Positions 1 to 8,045 of a stretch of DNA of 64,000 nt are shown here, piece by piece. Positions within the stretch are counted from its first letter, which is position 1. Each line of letters begins with the position of its first letter. Made by a program: the position numbers and the translations under genes. A model generated the notes under the pieces. That model worked only from the letters and a program-made list of their open reading frames with translations. It had not been told where the DNA came from and did no database searches. Origin of the DNA: Bacteroidetes bacterium GWF2_43_63 (GTDB taxonomy: Bacteria; Bacteroidota; Bacteroidia; Bacteroidales; DTU049); assembly GCA_001769275.1 (NCBI GenBank), contig MEOQ01000030.1:20529-84528 (forward strand). Reading direction: 5' to 3'.

Positions 1-2
1 GC

Positions 3-74
3 GACGGCAGCTATCCCACCGATGATGCCGTTGAGAAATTCATGGATACATTTGAAATCACCATGAAGAAGTAA
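3..74 (+). CDS. C-terminal end of an unidentified protein (partial)
   Basis: The window opens inside a reading frame that ends with TAA at 72-74. The visible tail is 23 residues and ends in FEITMKK. It is too short to name. A strong hairpin terminator follows directly, which supports this being the true end of a rightward gene. Confidence 0.55.
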   Translation, partial: DGSYPTDDAVEKFMDTFEITMKK

Positions 75-90
75 TTTTATTAAAGGGCAC

Positions 91-127
91 AAAAAAAACC
101 GCAAAATGATCTTTTGCGGTTTTTTTT
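91..127. terminator. bidirectional hairpin terminator
   Basis: A perfect 16-bp inverted repeat (91-106 and 112-127) with a 5-nt loop. The core is AACCGCAAAA / TTTTGCGGTT, flanked by A8 on the left and T8 on the right, so it can end transcription in both directions. It lies between the rightward gene ending at 74 and the leftward gene ending at 136. Confidence 0.9.
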
Positions 128-135
128 ATGGATAG

Positions 136-579
136 TTATTCACCACCAATTCTGAATCCCTGCTTGTAGCCCGTTACATAAACCTCAAAGTAAGGATTTG
201 CATCTGACAAAGGTTTCAGATCGAAAATGAGATGATGTTTCACCTGTTTTTTGCCTTCTGTAGCTGCCACTCCGGGTATTATATTGAGGTAAGCTTTGGG
301 TGGGTATGATTTGAGCCAGGCACCGTTGAAAACCATCGAAAATGCAACGTCAGTCTTTTCACCGGTATAAGTAATCAGGGTGTGAAGCATCAGATTTTCA
401 ATCCACACTGTGTCGATGGTAAAGGGCATTGTTTCAGCCGCCATTTTTTCGTCAGGATTTGTTTTGAGAACCTGTACCTGCTTTACTTCCTGCGTTTTTT
501 CGATCATTTTATTGCATTTACATGAATACAATCCTGAAGTCAGAGCAAGCAGGATAAATAAATTACTGTTGATTTTCAT
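136..579 (-). CDS. small secreted, probably lipid-anchored protein of unknown function
   Basis: 147 residues if started at the ATG at 579; an in-frame ATG at 600 would add seven residues (MHKKNSA) before a typical signal peptide, so 579 is preferred. The N-terminus is lysine, hydrophobic stretch (NLFILLALTSG), then LYSC, a lipobox-like site, with a second Cys two residues later (SCKC). The mature part has no motif I recognise; it is predicted to be mixed beta structure with 'YFEVYVTGYKQG' near the end. Seen: signal and lipobox. Inferred: periplasmic or outer-membrane lipoprotein. It is convergent with the partial gene at the window start and divergent from the glycosyltransferase operon at 671. 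No function can be assigned. Confidence 0.65.
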   Translation of the reverse strand: MKINSNLFILLALTSGLYSCKCNKMIEKTQEVKQVQVLKTNPDEKMAAETMPFTIDTVWIENLMLHTLITYTGEKTDVAFSMVFNGAWLKSYPPKAYLNIIPGVAATEGKKQVKHHLIFDLKPLSDANPYFEVYVTGYKQGFRIGGE

Positions 580-647
580 AGCTGAGTTTTTTTTGTGCAT
601 AACAAAATTAATACCTTTTCGTTAAAAAACCAGAAACGACATTTTAC

Positions 648-655
648 TACCTTTG
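648..655 (+). promoter_or_regulatory. -7 box TACCTTTG of the polysaccharide operon
   Basis: Matches the Bacteroidetes -7 consensus TAnnTTTG. It sits 15 nt before the TTG start at 671, so the leader would be only about 9 nt. No clear TTTG is seen about 20 nt further upstream. Confidence 0.5.
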
Positions 656-670
656 TATTAAATAAACGAT

Positions 671-1822
671 TTGAAACCCCATATTGTCTTTCTTGCGGCC
701 TGGTATCCCGATGAGCACGATCCGATGTTTGGATTGTTTGTTCACAAACATGCTGTACTATTAACGAAAGATTTCAATGTTTCCGTGTTGCATGTGACCA
801 ATTATTCCTGGGATGGCAATGGATTGTTTTTGAGTGAAAAAGATGGGGTGTCTATTATCCGGCTGAATATCAGCACTCAAAACCGGCTATTGCGATGGAT
901 TTACTTTTTCGTAGCGGGTTTAAAAGCATATCGTTACATCTGTAAAAAAGAAGGACGTCCAGTGCTGAATCATGTTCATGTGCTAACCCGCATGGGCGTG
1001 TTGGCAGCTTGGATCAAATGCAGGCGCGGAATTCCCTTTGTGATAACCGAACACTGGTCGAGGTATTGTCCTGAAAACAGTTCATTTAACGGCGTATTCC
1101 GCAAGGCTTTCACCCGATGCGTTACCCGCAAAGCGGCTGCTATATCCACTGTAAGTCTTTATCTGGCCAGGCATATGCACACTGCCGGACTTCGAAACAG
1201 TAAGCCATACTCAATACTACGCAATGTAGTTGATGAAAGCGTTTTTAAACTGAAAAACAGTTCGCCAGACAAGCAAATTAAGTCATTCATTAATGTCAGT
1301 TGTTTCGAGAATAAATCAAAAAACATCCGGGGAATGTTGGATGCGATAAAAGAACTGATATTGAAACGAACTGATTTTCAACTGATTTTAGTTGGCACCG
1401 GCATCGATTTCGATGAAATGGTTCAATACAGCGAGCAGATTGGAATTTCGGAATTCGTCAGGTTCACCGGCTTGCTTGCTGAAGCCGAAGTAGCTGATTT
1501 GCTTGTCACTATGGATTTTTATGTCCAAAGCAGTTTCTATGAAACCTCGTCGGTGGTAATAGCCGAAGCACTGACCTGCGGTTTACCCGTAGTTTCAACA
1601 GCAGTAGCTGCTGTCCCTGAAATAGTTAACAGCAGTAATGGCTATCTGGTCAATTCAACAAAATCCACCGAACTGGCAGCAGCCATCGATCTGATGCTTG
1701 ATTCACACAAAGACTTTGACAGCCAGCAAATCAGGCAAAACGCGCTGAATCTGTTTTCGAAACCAGCCGTGTTGAAACAATTCAATGAATTCTACACAGA
1801 CACATTAATCAGAAAATCATGA
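671..1822 (+). CDS. GT4-family glycosyltransferase
   Basis: 383 residues. GT4 enzymes (GT-B fold) transfer a sugar from a nucleotide-sugar to a growing glycan. The N-terminal Rossmann strand is visible (KPHIVFLAAWYP, residues 2-13), followed by the family-typical DPMFGLFVHKHA. The donor-binding half has FYVQSSFYETSSVVIAEAL at about 286-304, which contains the EX7E pattern (E-TSSVVIA-E), then GLPVVSTAVAAVPEIV. The start is TTG at 671: a stop codon lies four codons upstream, and the next ATG (residue 19) would cut away the first beta strand. It overlaps the next gene by 4 bp (ATGA), so they are translationally coupled. With the two genes that follow it forms a small surface-polysaccharide operon. 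Sugar specificity cannot be read from the sequence. Confidence 0.85.
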   Translation: MKPHIVFLAAWYPDEHDPMFGLFVHKHAVLLTKDFNVSVLHVTNYSWDGNGLFLSEKDGVSIIRLNISTQNRLLRWIYFFVAGLKAYRYICKKEGRPVLNHVHVLTRMGVLAAWIKCRRGIPFVITEHWSRYCPENSSFNGVFRKAFTRCVTRKAAAISTVSLYLARHMHTAGLRNSKPYSILRNVVDESVFKLKNSSPDKQIKSFINVSCFENKSKNIRGMLDAIKELILKRTDFQLILVGTGIDFDEMVQYSEQIGISEFVRFTGLLAEAEVADLLVTMDFYVQSSFYETSSVVIAEALTCGLPVVSTAVAAVPEIVNSSNGYLVNSTKSTELAAAIDLMLDSHKDFDSQQIRQNALNLFSKPAVLKQFNEFYTDTLIRKS

Positions 1823-3477
1823 ATAAAATCAGATTTGCTGTAATGATTAATGGGCAGGTTCTACGTCAGTGGCAGGTAGAAAGTATTGAGAAAATTCTGA
1901 CGGAAACAAACAGTGAATTAGTTACTTACATTTCCAATCCCACGAATGGGCCGGCATCAACCTCTAATTTATTTCAGAAATTATTCAGGAAGAACGCGTT
2001 GTACACATTTTTGCTCAACCGTACTTTTCGGGTTCCACAGGACAAACAAGCAACGGTTTCATCACAAATACCTGTCATTGAATGTATTCCGCAACAAAAA
2101 GGCAAGTATTCTGAATACTTTTCGACAGAAGATGTGACCAAAATCGAAGGCCTGCAACTCGATTTCATTCTGCGATTTGGTTATAATATTTTAAGAGGCA
2201 GCATTTTAAACGCTGCGAAATATGGAATCTGGTCCTTTCACCATGGCGATGAGCGGGCATTCAGAGGCGGACCTCCCGGATTTTGGGAAATTGCAAAAAA
2301 GGCGCCCTCGACTGGGGTAATTCTACAGAAACTTACAAACAGATTAGATTCCGGAAATATCTTATTAAGAAGAGATTACATTACTGTATCTCATTCATTT
2401 AGTGAGATGCGACAACGATTACTTGCCGAGAATACCGATATGCCTATGCTGGCTATCAGGAAGTACATTCTCAATGGGCAAGAAATGCCGGAAGAGTCTG
2501 ATTCTCAAGCGAAAATATATCAATTCCCCAACAATTTCCGCACACTGTCTTTCCTTTTTCAACTGGGCTGCAACCGAATTTCATTCTATTTCAACCGATG
2601 GTTTCAATTTGAAGATTGGCGAGTCGTTTTTGGGAATCACAAAATTCACAAAGAAGCTGATATTAAGGAGCTTGCAAGCAGTATTTACAATTGTAAACAC
2701 TTGATTCCGGAGCAAAAATCACATTTCTACGCTGATCCATTCCTTGTTAAATCGGGAGACAATTACACAGTTTTATTTGAAGACTATTCCTACAAGGATG
2801 GAACTGGCTGTTTATCAGCATGGAATAATCAAACTGGGCTGCAGCCGGTTATGCAAAAACCCACTCATGTTTCATACCCTTATGTGTTTAATTATCAGTA
2901 TTCAACATGGATAATTCCTGAAGAATCTGAGACGGATGAATGCAGGGCTTATGAATGGCTGGATAATAAGTGGTCGGGTAATAGCTTTGTTCTTCTTAAT
3001 CAGCCAGTTGTTGATCCTTCAATGATTGAATGGGAGGGAAAGTATTATTTGTTTTGCGGATTGAAGGATGATTTGCCCAATGAAAAGCTGTATGTGTTTT
3101 ATTCTGAGTCATTTGAAGGTCCTTATTTGCCTCATTTTCTCAATCCGGTGAAAGTATCGGCACAGGGTGCGCGGCCTGGTGGAAGTTTTTTTTCGATGGA
3201 GGAAAAGACATTCCGGCCAGCTCAGGTTTACAAAAATTATTATGGACATAATGTTTTAATAAACAAATTGATACAACTATCATCTCATGTCTTTGATGAA
3301 GTGGAATTTGTTTCGTTTTCTGCTGAAAAATTCGATAAAAATGCAGTAGGTTTACACACATTGTCGATTGCTGATAATTTTGTTGCTTTTGATATTAAGA
3401 CTCATCGGGTTGGATTCAGGGCCTTTCGCATGAGATTGAACGAAATCAGGGAAAGAAAGGCAAAATATGATCACTAA
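1819..3477 (+). CDS. formyltransferase-domain protein fused to a propeller-like (GH43/GINT-like) domain
   Basis: 552 residues in two halves. Residues 1-215 resemble the methionyl-tRNA/sugar formyltransferase N-terminal fold: WSFHHGDERAFRGGPPGFWE (about 137-156) corresponds to the N-x-H-x-S...RG active-site loop, with HH in the place of the catalytic His, and RLDSGNILL (about 175-183) carries the conserved catalytic Asp of the D-S/T-G motif. The usual Asn before the His is Ser here. Residues 290-545 contain HFYADPFLV (about 301) and repeated short beta motifs with W/Y/F and D/E, as in the five-blade propellers of GH43-like and glucosamine-inositolphosphorylceramide-transferase-type domains. 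Known: formyltransferases of this kind act on amino sugars (for example N-formylated surface glycans). Inferred: it modifies or assembles the glycan made by this operon. It overlaps the flippase gene by 11 bp. Confidence 0.7.
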   Translation: MNKIRFAVMINGQVLRQWQVESIEKILTETNSELVTYISNPTNGPASTSNLFQKLFRKNALYTFLLNRTFRVPQDKQATVSSQIPVIECIPQQKGKYSEYFSTEDVTKIEGLQLDFILRFGYNILRGSILNAAKYGIWSFHHGDERAFRGGPPGFWEIAKKAPSTGVILQKLTNRLDSGNILLRRDYITVSHSFSEMRQRLLAENTDMPMLAIRKYILNGQEMPEESDSQAKIYQFPNNFRTLSFLFQLGCNRISFYFNRWFQFEDWRVVFGNHKIHKEADIKELASSIYNCKHLIPEQKSHFYADPFLVKSGDNYTVLFEDYSYKDGTGCLSAWNNQTGLQPVMQKPTHVSYPYVFNYQYSTWIIPEESETDECRAYEWLDNKWSGNSFVLLNQPVVDPSMIEWEGKYYLFCGLKDDLPNEKLYVFYSESFEGPYLPHFLNPVKVSAQGARPGGSFFSMEEKTFRPAQVYKNYYGHNVLINKLIQLSSHVFDEVEFVSFSAEKFDKNAVGLHTLSIADNFVAFDIKTHRVGFRAFRMRLNEIRERKAKYDH

Positions 3478-4705
3478 TATGCTGCGCACTTTGGCTGTTC
3501 GTGTTTTGACTGCGCTAATCAGTCTTGGAATTGTTGTTGTTTCAAGTCAAATGCTTGGTGTTGAAGTGGTTGGAGAAATTAGTCTCGTAATTATTTCTAT
3601 AACTATCATCAATTTGGTGGGTGGCTTTGCCGGTGGCGCTGCCTTGGTTTATCTGATTCCCCGAAACGCGGGGGCAAGGTTGTTACCTGTTTCGCAGTTT
3701 TGGGCGCTGAGCTCAGGATTGTTTACAACAGCAATTTTGTTTTTCATAGGTGCGTTTCCGGCCGAAATGGTTTGGCATGTGCTTATTCTAGGCACCGTGG
3801 GTTCGCTTATTCAAAATTATCTGTCGGTTTTGCTTGCCAATCAGCGCATTAAAGCGCACAATTTTCTTTCTTTGATTCAAGCTGTGCTGATGATCGGGAG
3901 TTTGCTGGTTTTTACGTTTCTATTTAAAGTTACGGATATAAGTGCATACGTCTTTGCCTTGTATGCTTCTTACTTGCCGGTGCTGATTGTTTCTTTTATT
4001 CTTGTCAGGAATGAAAAGCAGATCGGGCAGGGTAGTTCTAAAGCGGCTTTGAAGGTACTTTTTGGTTATGGAAGTCTTGTTCAGGTAAGTTCTATCCTGG
4101 CGCTGCTGACCTACCGACTGACTTATTACTATACCGAAGCGTGGCTGGGACTGGCTGCACTCGGATTACTATCGGTAGCTGCGCAAATCAGCGAAGCAGT
4201 CTGGATATTGCCAAAGAGCATTGCGCTGGTGCAGTTCAGCAAAATATCGAACCTGAAAAATGACAATGACTCCGCCCATCTGACGTTTTTTCTGGGAACC
4301 GTAACTTCCGTTCTGACGTTGGTGGCACTTGCAATTCTGGTGCTTTTACCCGATCAGGTTTATACTTTAATTTTCGGAAGCGATTTCAAGGGCATCAATG
4401 CCGTGGTACAAATATTTGCTCCGGGTATTTTAGCTATGTCTCTCAATATAATTCTCAGTCATTATTTCAGTGGCACCGGGCGAATCATATTTAATTTGAG
4501 TGGCTCGGCCATTGGCCTTGTTACAGTTGCGCTGGCTGGCTGGTTTTTCATCCGGCAGGGCAATGTGAGCGATGCGGCAATGGTTTCTACCATAGGCTAT
4601 GCCGCCAATTTCCTTTTCGCGTGGCTGTGTTTTTTCTGGATTACACGCCGCAAAGAGCTTTCACTCAGAAAAGGATTCCTGGTTTTTCGTGAAACGCCTA
4701 AATAA
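3467..4705 (+). CDS. Wzx-like polysaccharide flippase (MOP superfamily)
   Basis: 412 residues, almost wholly hydrophobic, with about 12 membrane segments separated by short charged loops. It begins with an amphipathic start and 'LISLGIVVVSSQMLGVEVVGEISLVI', typical of the first helix of oligosaccharide-repeat flippases. Known role of the family: moving lipid-linked sugar units across the inner membrane. The start at 3467 lies inside the previous gene and is preceded by AAAGG; an ATG at 3479 is a possible alternative. It is the last gene of the operon; its TAA (4703-4705) touches the stop codon of the convergent gene at 4706 with no base between. Confidence 0.85.
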   Translation: MITNMLRTLAVRVLTALISLGIVVVSSQMLGVEVVGEISLVIISITIINLVGGFAGGAALVYLIPRNAGARLLPVSQFWALSSGLFTTAILFFIGAFPAEMVWHVLILGTVGSLIQNYLSVLLANQRIKAHNFLSLIQAVLMIGSLLVFTFLFKVTDISAYVFALYASYLPVLIVSFILVRNEKQIGQGSSKAALKVLFGYGSLVQVSSILALLTYRLTYYYTEAWLGLAALGLLSVAAQISEAVWILPKSIALVQFSKISNLKNDNDSAHLTFFLGTVTSVLTLVALAILVLLPDQVYTLIFGSDFKGINAVVQIFAPGILAMSLNIILSHYFSGTGRIIFNLSGSAIGLVTVALAGWFFIRQGNVSDAAMVSTIGYAANFLFAWLCFFWITRRKELSLRKGFLVFRETPK

Positions 4706-5164
4706 TCAGGGCTGCTGACCAATTAATAATTCTTTCGATTTTTTCTTGAAGCCAACTTCATCGAAAGTCACGAAGTCGATGATCACGTTTTCGCCTTTCA
4801 CTTTTTCAAGAAGTAAAATGACCGGGAAAAATGAGCCATTCAACGGGCGGGTGAAAGAAACACCGGATCTAAAGTTCTGTATTTGCTCACCATTTTTCAA
4901 ACTTTCAACAATAACAACTTCTCCACAGGGAATCCCTTTCAGAGTGCCCCCTTCATAGAGGCCCTCGCACAAAAACAACTGAATCGTGAGCTGACCAGTA
5001 GTGCGTGAATGAATGTTGGTGACTTTGTCAGTAGCTACTACAGCCGTATTTGAATCGAGGTTGATTCTGTAACTGGTTTGGCCTTCGAATCGGGCGCTTT
5101 GTGATTTTGTTACCAGCGGAAAACTGATTAACAATAGAATGAAAAGAATTTTAAGAAGTTTCAT
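4706..5164 (-). CDS. secreted protein of unknown function
   Basis: 152 residues. A clear Sec signal peptide is visible (KLLKILFILLLISFPLVTKSQS, cleavage likely after KSQ or QSA). The mature domain of about 130 residues looks beta-rich and contains two cysteines (LFLCEG and GIPCGE, about 65 and 81) that could form a disulfide. The pattern 'FRSGVSFTRPLNGSFFPVILLLEKVKG' recalls a beta sandwich. I do not recognise a family. It is transcribed toward the flippase gene and lies 32 bp downstream of the DUF362 gene on the same strand, so the two may share a transcript. Confidence 0.65.
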   Translation of the reverse strand: MKLLKILFILLLISFPLVTKSQSARFEGQTSYRINLDSNTAVVATDKVTNIHSRTTGQLTIQLFLCEGLYEGGTLKGIPCGEVVIVESLKNGEQIQNFRSGVSFTRPLNGSFFPVILLLEKVKGENVIIDFVTFDEVGFKKKSKELLIGQQP

Positions 5165-5196
5165 GAGGGGGAATCAATTAACTATTTGTTTGTGAA

Positions 5197-6279
5197 TTAT
5201 TTGTCGATGTTAATGAGCCGATATTTTTTATTGCCCATGCCCATTTTCGCAGCATATTCAATCTGATGCTTTCCGCTCACTGAGTTGGCTTTCAGAAAGG
5301 CGTCATCGCATTTATGGGCTTTATCGACCAGATCGTGCGCAGCGGTTTCAATAGCTACAATATCAGTCGAAATCAGTATACCGATGTCGGATACAAAAGG
5401 CTTTTTGGGATTACCTGAGCAATCGCAACTGGGCGAAACATTCATGATCACATTGAAATACAGTGAATTTTTCATTTCGCAAACAGGTTTGGCATATTCA
5501 ACCAACCCTTCCAGAAAACGCTGGGTTTTGTCGGCTGCTTCAGGATTGCTGATAGCATCGAAATGGCACGAAGAGATGCATTTACCGCATCCAATGCATT
5601 TTTCCTTATCAATGGTCAAAGGATTCAGTGTAATTGCGCCTGAAGGACAATCGGCCACACAAACACCACAACGCGTACACTTTGAATTGTCGGTTTTCGG
5701 AAAATTGTTGAAATGCATCAGCTTTTTCCCTTCAATGGTGGCCATACCCATCGAAACGTTTTTGATACATCCACCGAAACCCGCACTGCCATGACCTTTG
5801 AAATGAGTGAAATAGATGATGGTTTCGTAGTTTTCGATGTTTTTTCCAATGCGGGCCGAATCGAACCAGGTGCTTCCCTCGATAGGCAGCATCAGGGTTC
5901 CGCCATCATCGAGAATATCGATGGGCGCAAAAGTAAAGCCGTGATCTTTGGCCAGTTCTTTATGAGTTGTCGTTTCATGCCGGCGACCTTTATAAGCCAC
6001 ATTGGTTTCAATCAGCGTTGCATTCAGTTCTTTGCAAAGCGGCTCTACCAGCGTTGCCGGCAAGTAATAGGCATTGCCATCCTCCCCGAAATGTACTTTA
6101 ATGCCAACATTGCCACGGACGCTGTCTTTAAAATACGTAAAGAGTTTCATGACGCCTTCGGGTGAAATATCTTCTGTAAAATAAACATCGGAGCGTTTAT
6201 CGTCGTTTTGAGATGATACTTGGTTGCTAAATATTGTCAATAAAACAAGCAGCGGCAGCAGGAAGAATTTGATATTCAT
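5197..6279 (-). CDS. exported DUF362 protein with two [4Fe-4S] ferredoxin motifs
   Basis: 360 residues from the ATG at 6279; an earlier in-frame ATG (6333) would place 18 residues before a good signal peptide (NIKFFLLPLLVLLTIFSNQVSSQ), so 6279 is preferred. After a DUF362-type domain (VGIKVHFGEDGNAYYL, then HFKGHGSAGFGGCIKN) come two ferredoxin motifs: CTRCGVCVADCP (about 195-206) and CIGCGKCISSCH (about 222-233). Each has the C-x2-C-x2-C-x3-C pattern; the Pro after the last Cys is replaced by His in the second. A C-terminal part returns to the DUF362 fold (SDIGILISTDIVAIETAAHDL). Known: DUF362 proteins are iron-sulfur proteins of uncertain role. Odd: the signal is Sec-like without a twin-arginine, although cluster-bearing proteins are usually exported folded. 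It may instead be a membrane anchor. Confidence 0.85.
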   Translation of the reverse strand: MNIKFFLLPLLVLLTIFSNQVSSQNDDKRSDVYFTEDISPEGVMKLFTYFKDSVRGNVGIKVHFGEDGNAYYLPATLVEPLCKELNATLIETNVAYKGRRHETTTHKELAKDHGFTFAPIDILDDGGTLMLPIEGSTWFDSARIGKNIENYETIIYFTHFKGHGSAGFGGCIKNVSMGMATIEGKKLMHFNNFPKTDNSKCTRCGVCVADCPSGAITLNPLTIDKEKCIGCGKCISSCHFDAISNPEAADKTQRFLEGLVEYAKPVCEMKNSLYFNVIMNVSPSCDCSGNPKKPFVSDIGILISTDIVAIETAAHDLVDKAHKCDDAFLKANSVSGKHQIEYAAKMGMGNKKYRLINIDK

Positions 6280-6453
6280 GAATGCAGTTAAATTATTTAG
6301 GTACAAAAATACACGAAACACCTTAAAAAACAAATCAAAATCTGTTACTGAAATAAAAAATGTAAGTATTTTTGCCTTTGCAGAATTACGGGGTAGAATT
6401 TGTTAGTCGAATTGTTAGTCAAATAGCATCTCCGTTTTCTGAAACCCGCATCT

Positions 6454-6525
6454 GCGGCAGTAGCTCAGTGGTAGAGCATCAGCTTCCCAAGCTGAGGGTC
6501 GTGGGTTCGAGCCCCATTTGCCGCT
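6454..6525 (+). tRNA. tRNA-Gly, anticodon CCC
   Basis: A full cloverleaf of 72 nt without encoded CCA. Acceptor GCGGCAG pairs with TTGCCGC (518-524) with one G-T; D arm GCTC...GAGC; anticodon stem TCAGC/GCTGA with loop TTCCCAA, giving anticodon CCC; T arm GTGGG-TTCGAGC-CCCAT. Discriminator base is T. A TATTTTTG box at 6367-6374 may be its -7 element, though it lies about 80 nt upstream. The last 12 nt of the gene recur twice downstream (see the repeats at 6608 and 6775). Confidence 0.95.
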
Positions 6526-6530
6526 CAAAC

Positions 6531-6558
6531 AAAACCATTTCCGAAAGGAAATGGTTTT
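6531..6558 (+). terminator. terminator of tRNA-Gly
   Basis: Perfect 12-bp stem AAAACCATTTCC / GGAAATGGTTTT (531-542, 547-558) with a GAAA tetraloop, followed by two more Ts. It begins 5 nt after the tRNA. Confidence 0.85.
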
Positions 6559-6607
6559 TTGCTCTCAGGCTAGCCCGGAACGAAGTTACGAAGGCAGGAC
6601 TGAGAGT

Positions 6608-6710
6608 AAAAAACTCAGCGCACAGAGTGCGATGGTTTTGTCTGAAAGCCCCCCGTCGGGTCCGCGGTATCGGGAGCGCCAGCGGACGATGCCGCAATCC
6701 CATTTGCCGC
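6608..6710 (+). repeat. 103-bp direct repeat ending in the tRNA-Gly 3' end, copy 1
   Basis: Begins with A6-CTCAGCGCACAG and ends with CCCATTTGCCGC, the same as the last 12 paired bases of tRNA-Gly (6513-6524). The copy at 6775 is identical except that its C run is 8 instead of 6. It is GC-richer than its surroundings (CCCCCCGTCGGGTCCGCGG). A short inverted pair CTCTCAG / CTGAGAG (6562 and 6600) lies just before it. Confidence 0.9.
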
Positions 6711-6774
6711 TTGTAATCACTATCACGGATTACAAATCCGCGTTAGTGAAAGGTTCAATAGTCCGGGCAAATGC

Positions 6775-6879
6775 AAAAAACTCAGCGCACAGAGTGCGAT
6801 GGTTTTGTCTGAAAGCCCCCCCCGTCGGGTCCGCGGTATCGGGAGCGCCAGCGGACGATGCCGCAATCCCATTTGCCGC
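6775..6879 (+). repeat. 105-bp direct repeat ending in the tRNA-Gly 3' end, copy 2
   Basis: Same as 6608-6710 apart from two extra Cs in the C run. It also ends in CCCATTTGCCGC and stops 1 bp before the stop codon of the leftward gene at 6881. The 64-bp spacer between the copies contains ATCACGGATTACAAATCCGC, a member of a small dispersed palindrome family also seen near 12178 and 49116. Confidence 0.9.
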
Positions 6880-6880
6880 A

Positions 6881-7936
6881 TTACCGCACCAGTTTAATAA
6901 CTGCTTGCTGATCAGCCATCTGAATGCTGGCATAATAAACTCCTGCAGATACATTACCTAAAAGCTGGCCAACAGGTACCTGTAATGTTCCTGCTTCGGC
7001 ACTTTCTTCATAAGTACTGATAATAGTACCGGTAGCATCAAATATGCAAATGTTTACCTCTCCGGCTTCCTGCATATTCAGAGTCAGAACCGAATTCTGC
7101 TGCATCGGGTTGGGGTAGACGTTTGTATTGTTACTGGACGTTTCAAAGCCTGTTGCCAAATTATAACTTCGCAAACTCGGAGACTCAAGTAAAATTCCGG
7201 AATCGTATATTTCGTCGCCGGCATCTGCTATAGCCAACTTCAGATGATAGCTTGCCATGGGAACAACCTGAATAGTAACAGTAATGGTAGTGGTATAACC
7301 ATCATATACAAATCCGGTACCGCCAAGTATTTCATTATTAATATAATAACCCGAGTTTAATGAATCATTTACATTGTTGATTGACACAGGCATGGTTGTT
7401 CCCGGAACCAAAGCTACATTCATATTATCGTAATAATTACCCGCAGTGTCAGGGCCGCTGATGAAGAATCCAAAAACATCGTTAAAAGAAGAGTTAACCC
7501 ATTCGAGATATTCTTCAGATGCAAAAACAAATTCAAATTGAAGCACAGATCCCACTGGCACCAGATCGAACTCGAGGACACTGGCATCGTAGGTTGAATA
7601 GCCCGGAATCAGCAAATCGAGCAAACTATCGCCAGGCTGTGAATTTGTGGTAGATGCAAAATTGCTTACTGGTGAACCGATTGCTGGAGACCCGGTTAAC
7701 GACCCGGTTGTCAGAATAATGCCATGGTCAATATTCAGATTAGACGTAATTCCATTGGAAAAGGATCCGCTGGCCATTGAATCGCCGGTGTATTGAACGT
7801 TTGAAACCGAAACACCGGTCATGATGAAACTGTCTACCAAAGCAACAAAATTTGAACTCAGGCTAGTAACAATCTGACCATGGCCAACTGACGAAATCAG
7901 CACAAAAGCTGTAAAACAAAGTATTATTTTTTTCAT
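6881..7936 (-). CDS. secreted choice-of-anchor-L domain protein with T9SS sorting tail
   Basis: 351 residues. Signal peptide KKIILCFTAFVLISSVGHGQ. Residues about 22-265 match the choice-of-anchor L pattern: GIILTTG, GDSLLDLL, YDASVLEFDLVPVG, FEFVFASEEYLEWVNSSFNDVFGF and FISGP in this order. Residues about 270-351 form a type IX secretion C-terminal domain: NTNVYPNPMQ near its start and AGVYYASIQMADQQAVIKLVR at the end. Known: such tails direct export across the outer membrane. The choice-of-anchor L domain is usually found in larger surface proteins, so this is a compact version. A TATCTTTG box (complement of 8002-8009) lies about 65 nt upstream of the start. Exact role unknown. Confidence 0.88.
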   Translation of the reverse strand: MKKIILCFTAFVLISSVGHGQIVTSLSSNFVALVDSFIMTGVSVSNVQYTGDSMASGSFSNGITSNLNIDHGIILTTGSLTGSPAIGSPVSNFASTTNSQPGDSLLDLLIPGYSTYDASVLEFDLVPVGSVLQFEFVFASEEYLEWVNSSFNDVFGFFISGPDTAGNYYDNMNVALVPGTTMPVSINNVNDSLNSGYYINNEILGGTGFVYDGYTTTITVTIQVVPMASYHLKLAIADAGDEIYDSGILLESPSLRSYNLATGFETSSNNTNVYPNPMQQNSVLTLNMQEAGEVNICIFDATGTIISTYEESAEAGTLQVPVGQLLGNVSAGVYYASIQMADQQAVIKLVR

Positions 7937-8045
7937 GATGAGGTTGGTTAAATTGCCGATCTATTAATATTGAAACGCGTTTAAATTCGTCTAAAAACAT
8001 TCAAAGATAAACGAAATTGTAAATTATTTGTTACCTTAAACTGAT

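Noticed and set aside
6372..6716. 114-codon open frame across tRNA-Gly and its repeat
   Set aside because: It reads through the tRNA and the duplicated block; a TTG start and no family features.
6699..6879. Possible extra tRNA-Gly copies at 6699 and 6868
   Set aside because: Only the last 12 acceptor/T-stem bases are present; no D or anticodon arm can be formed.
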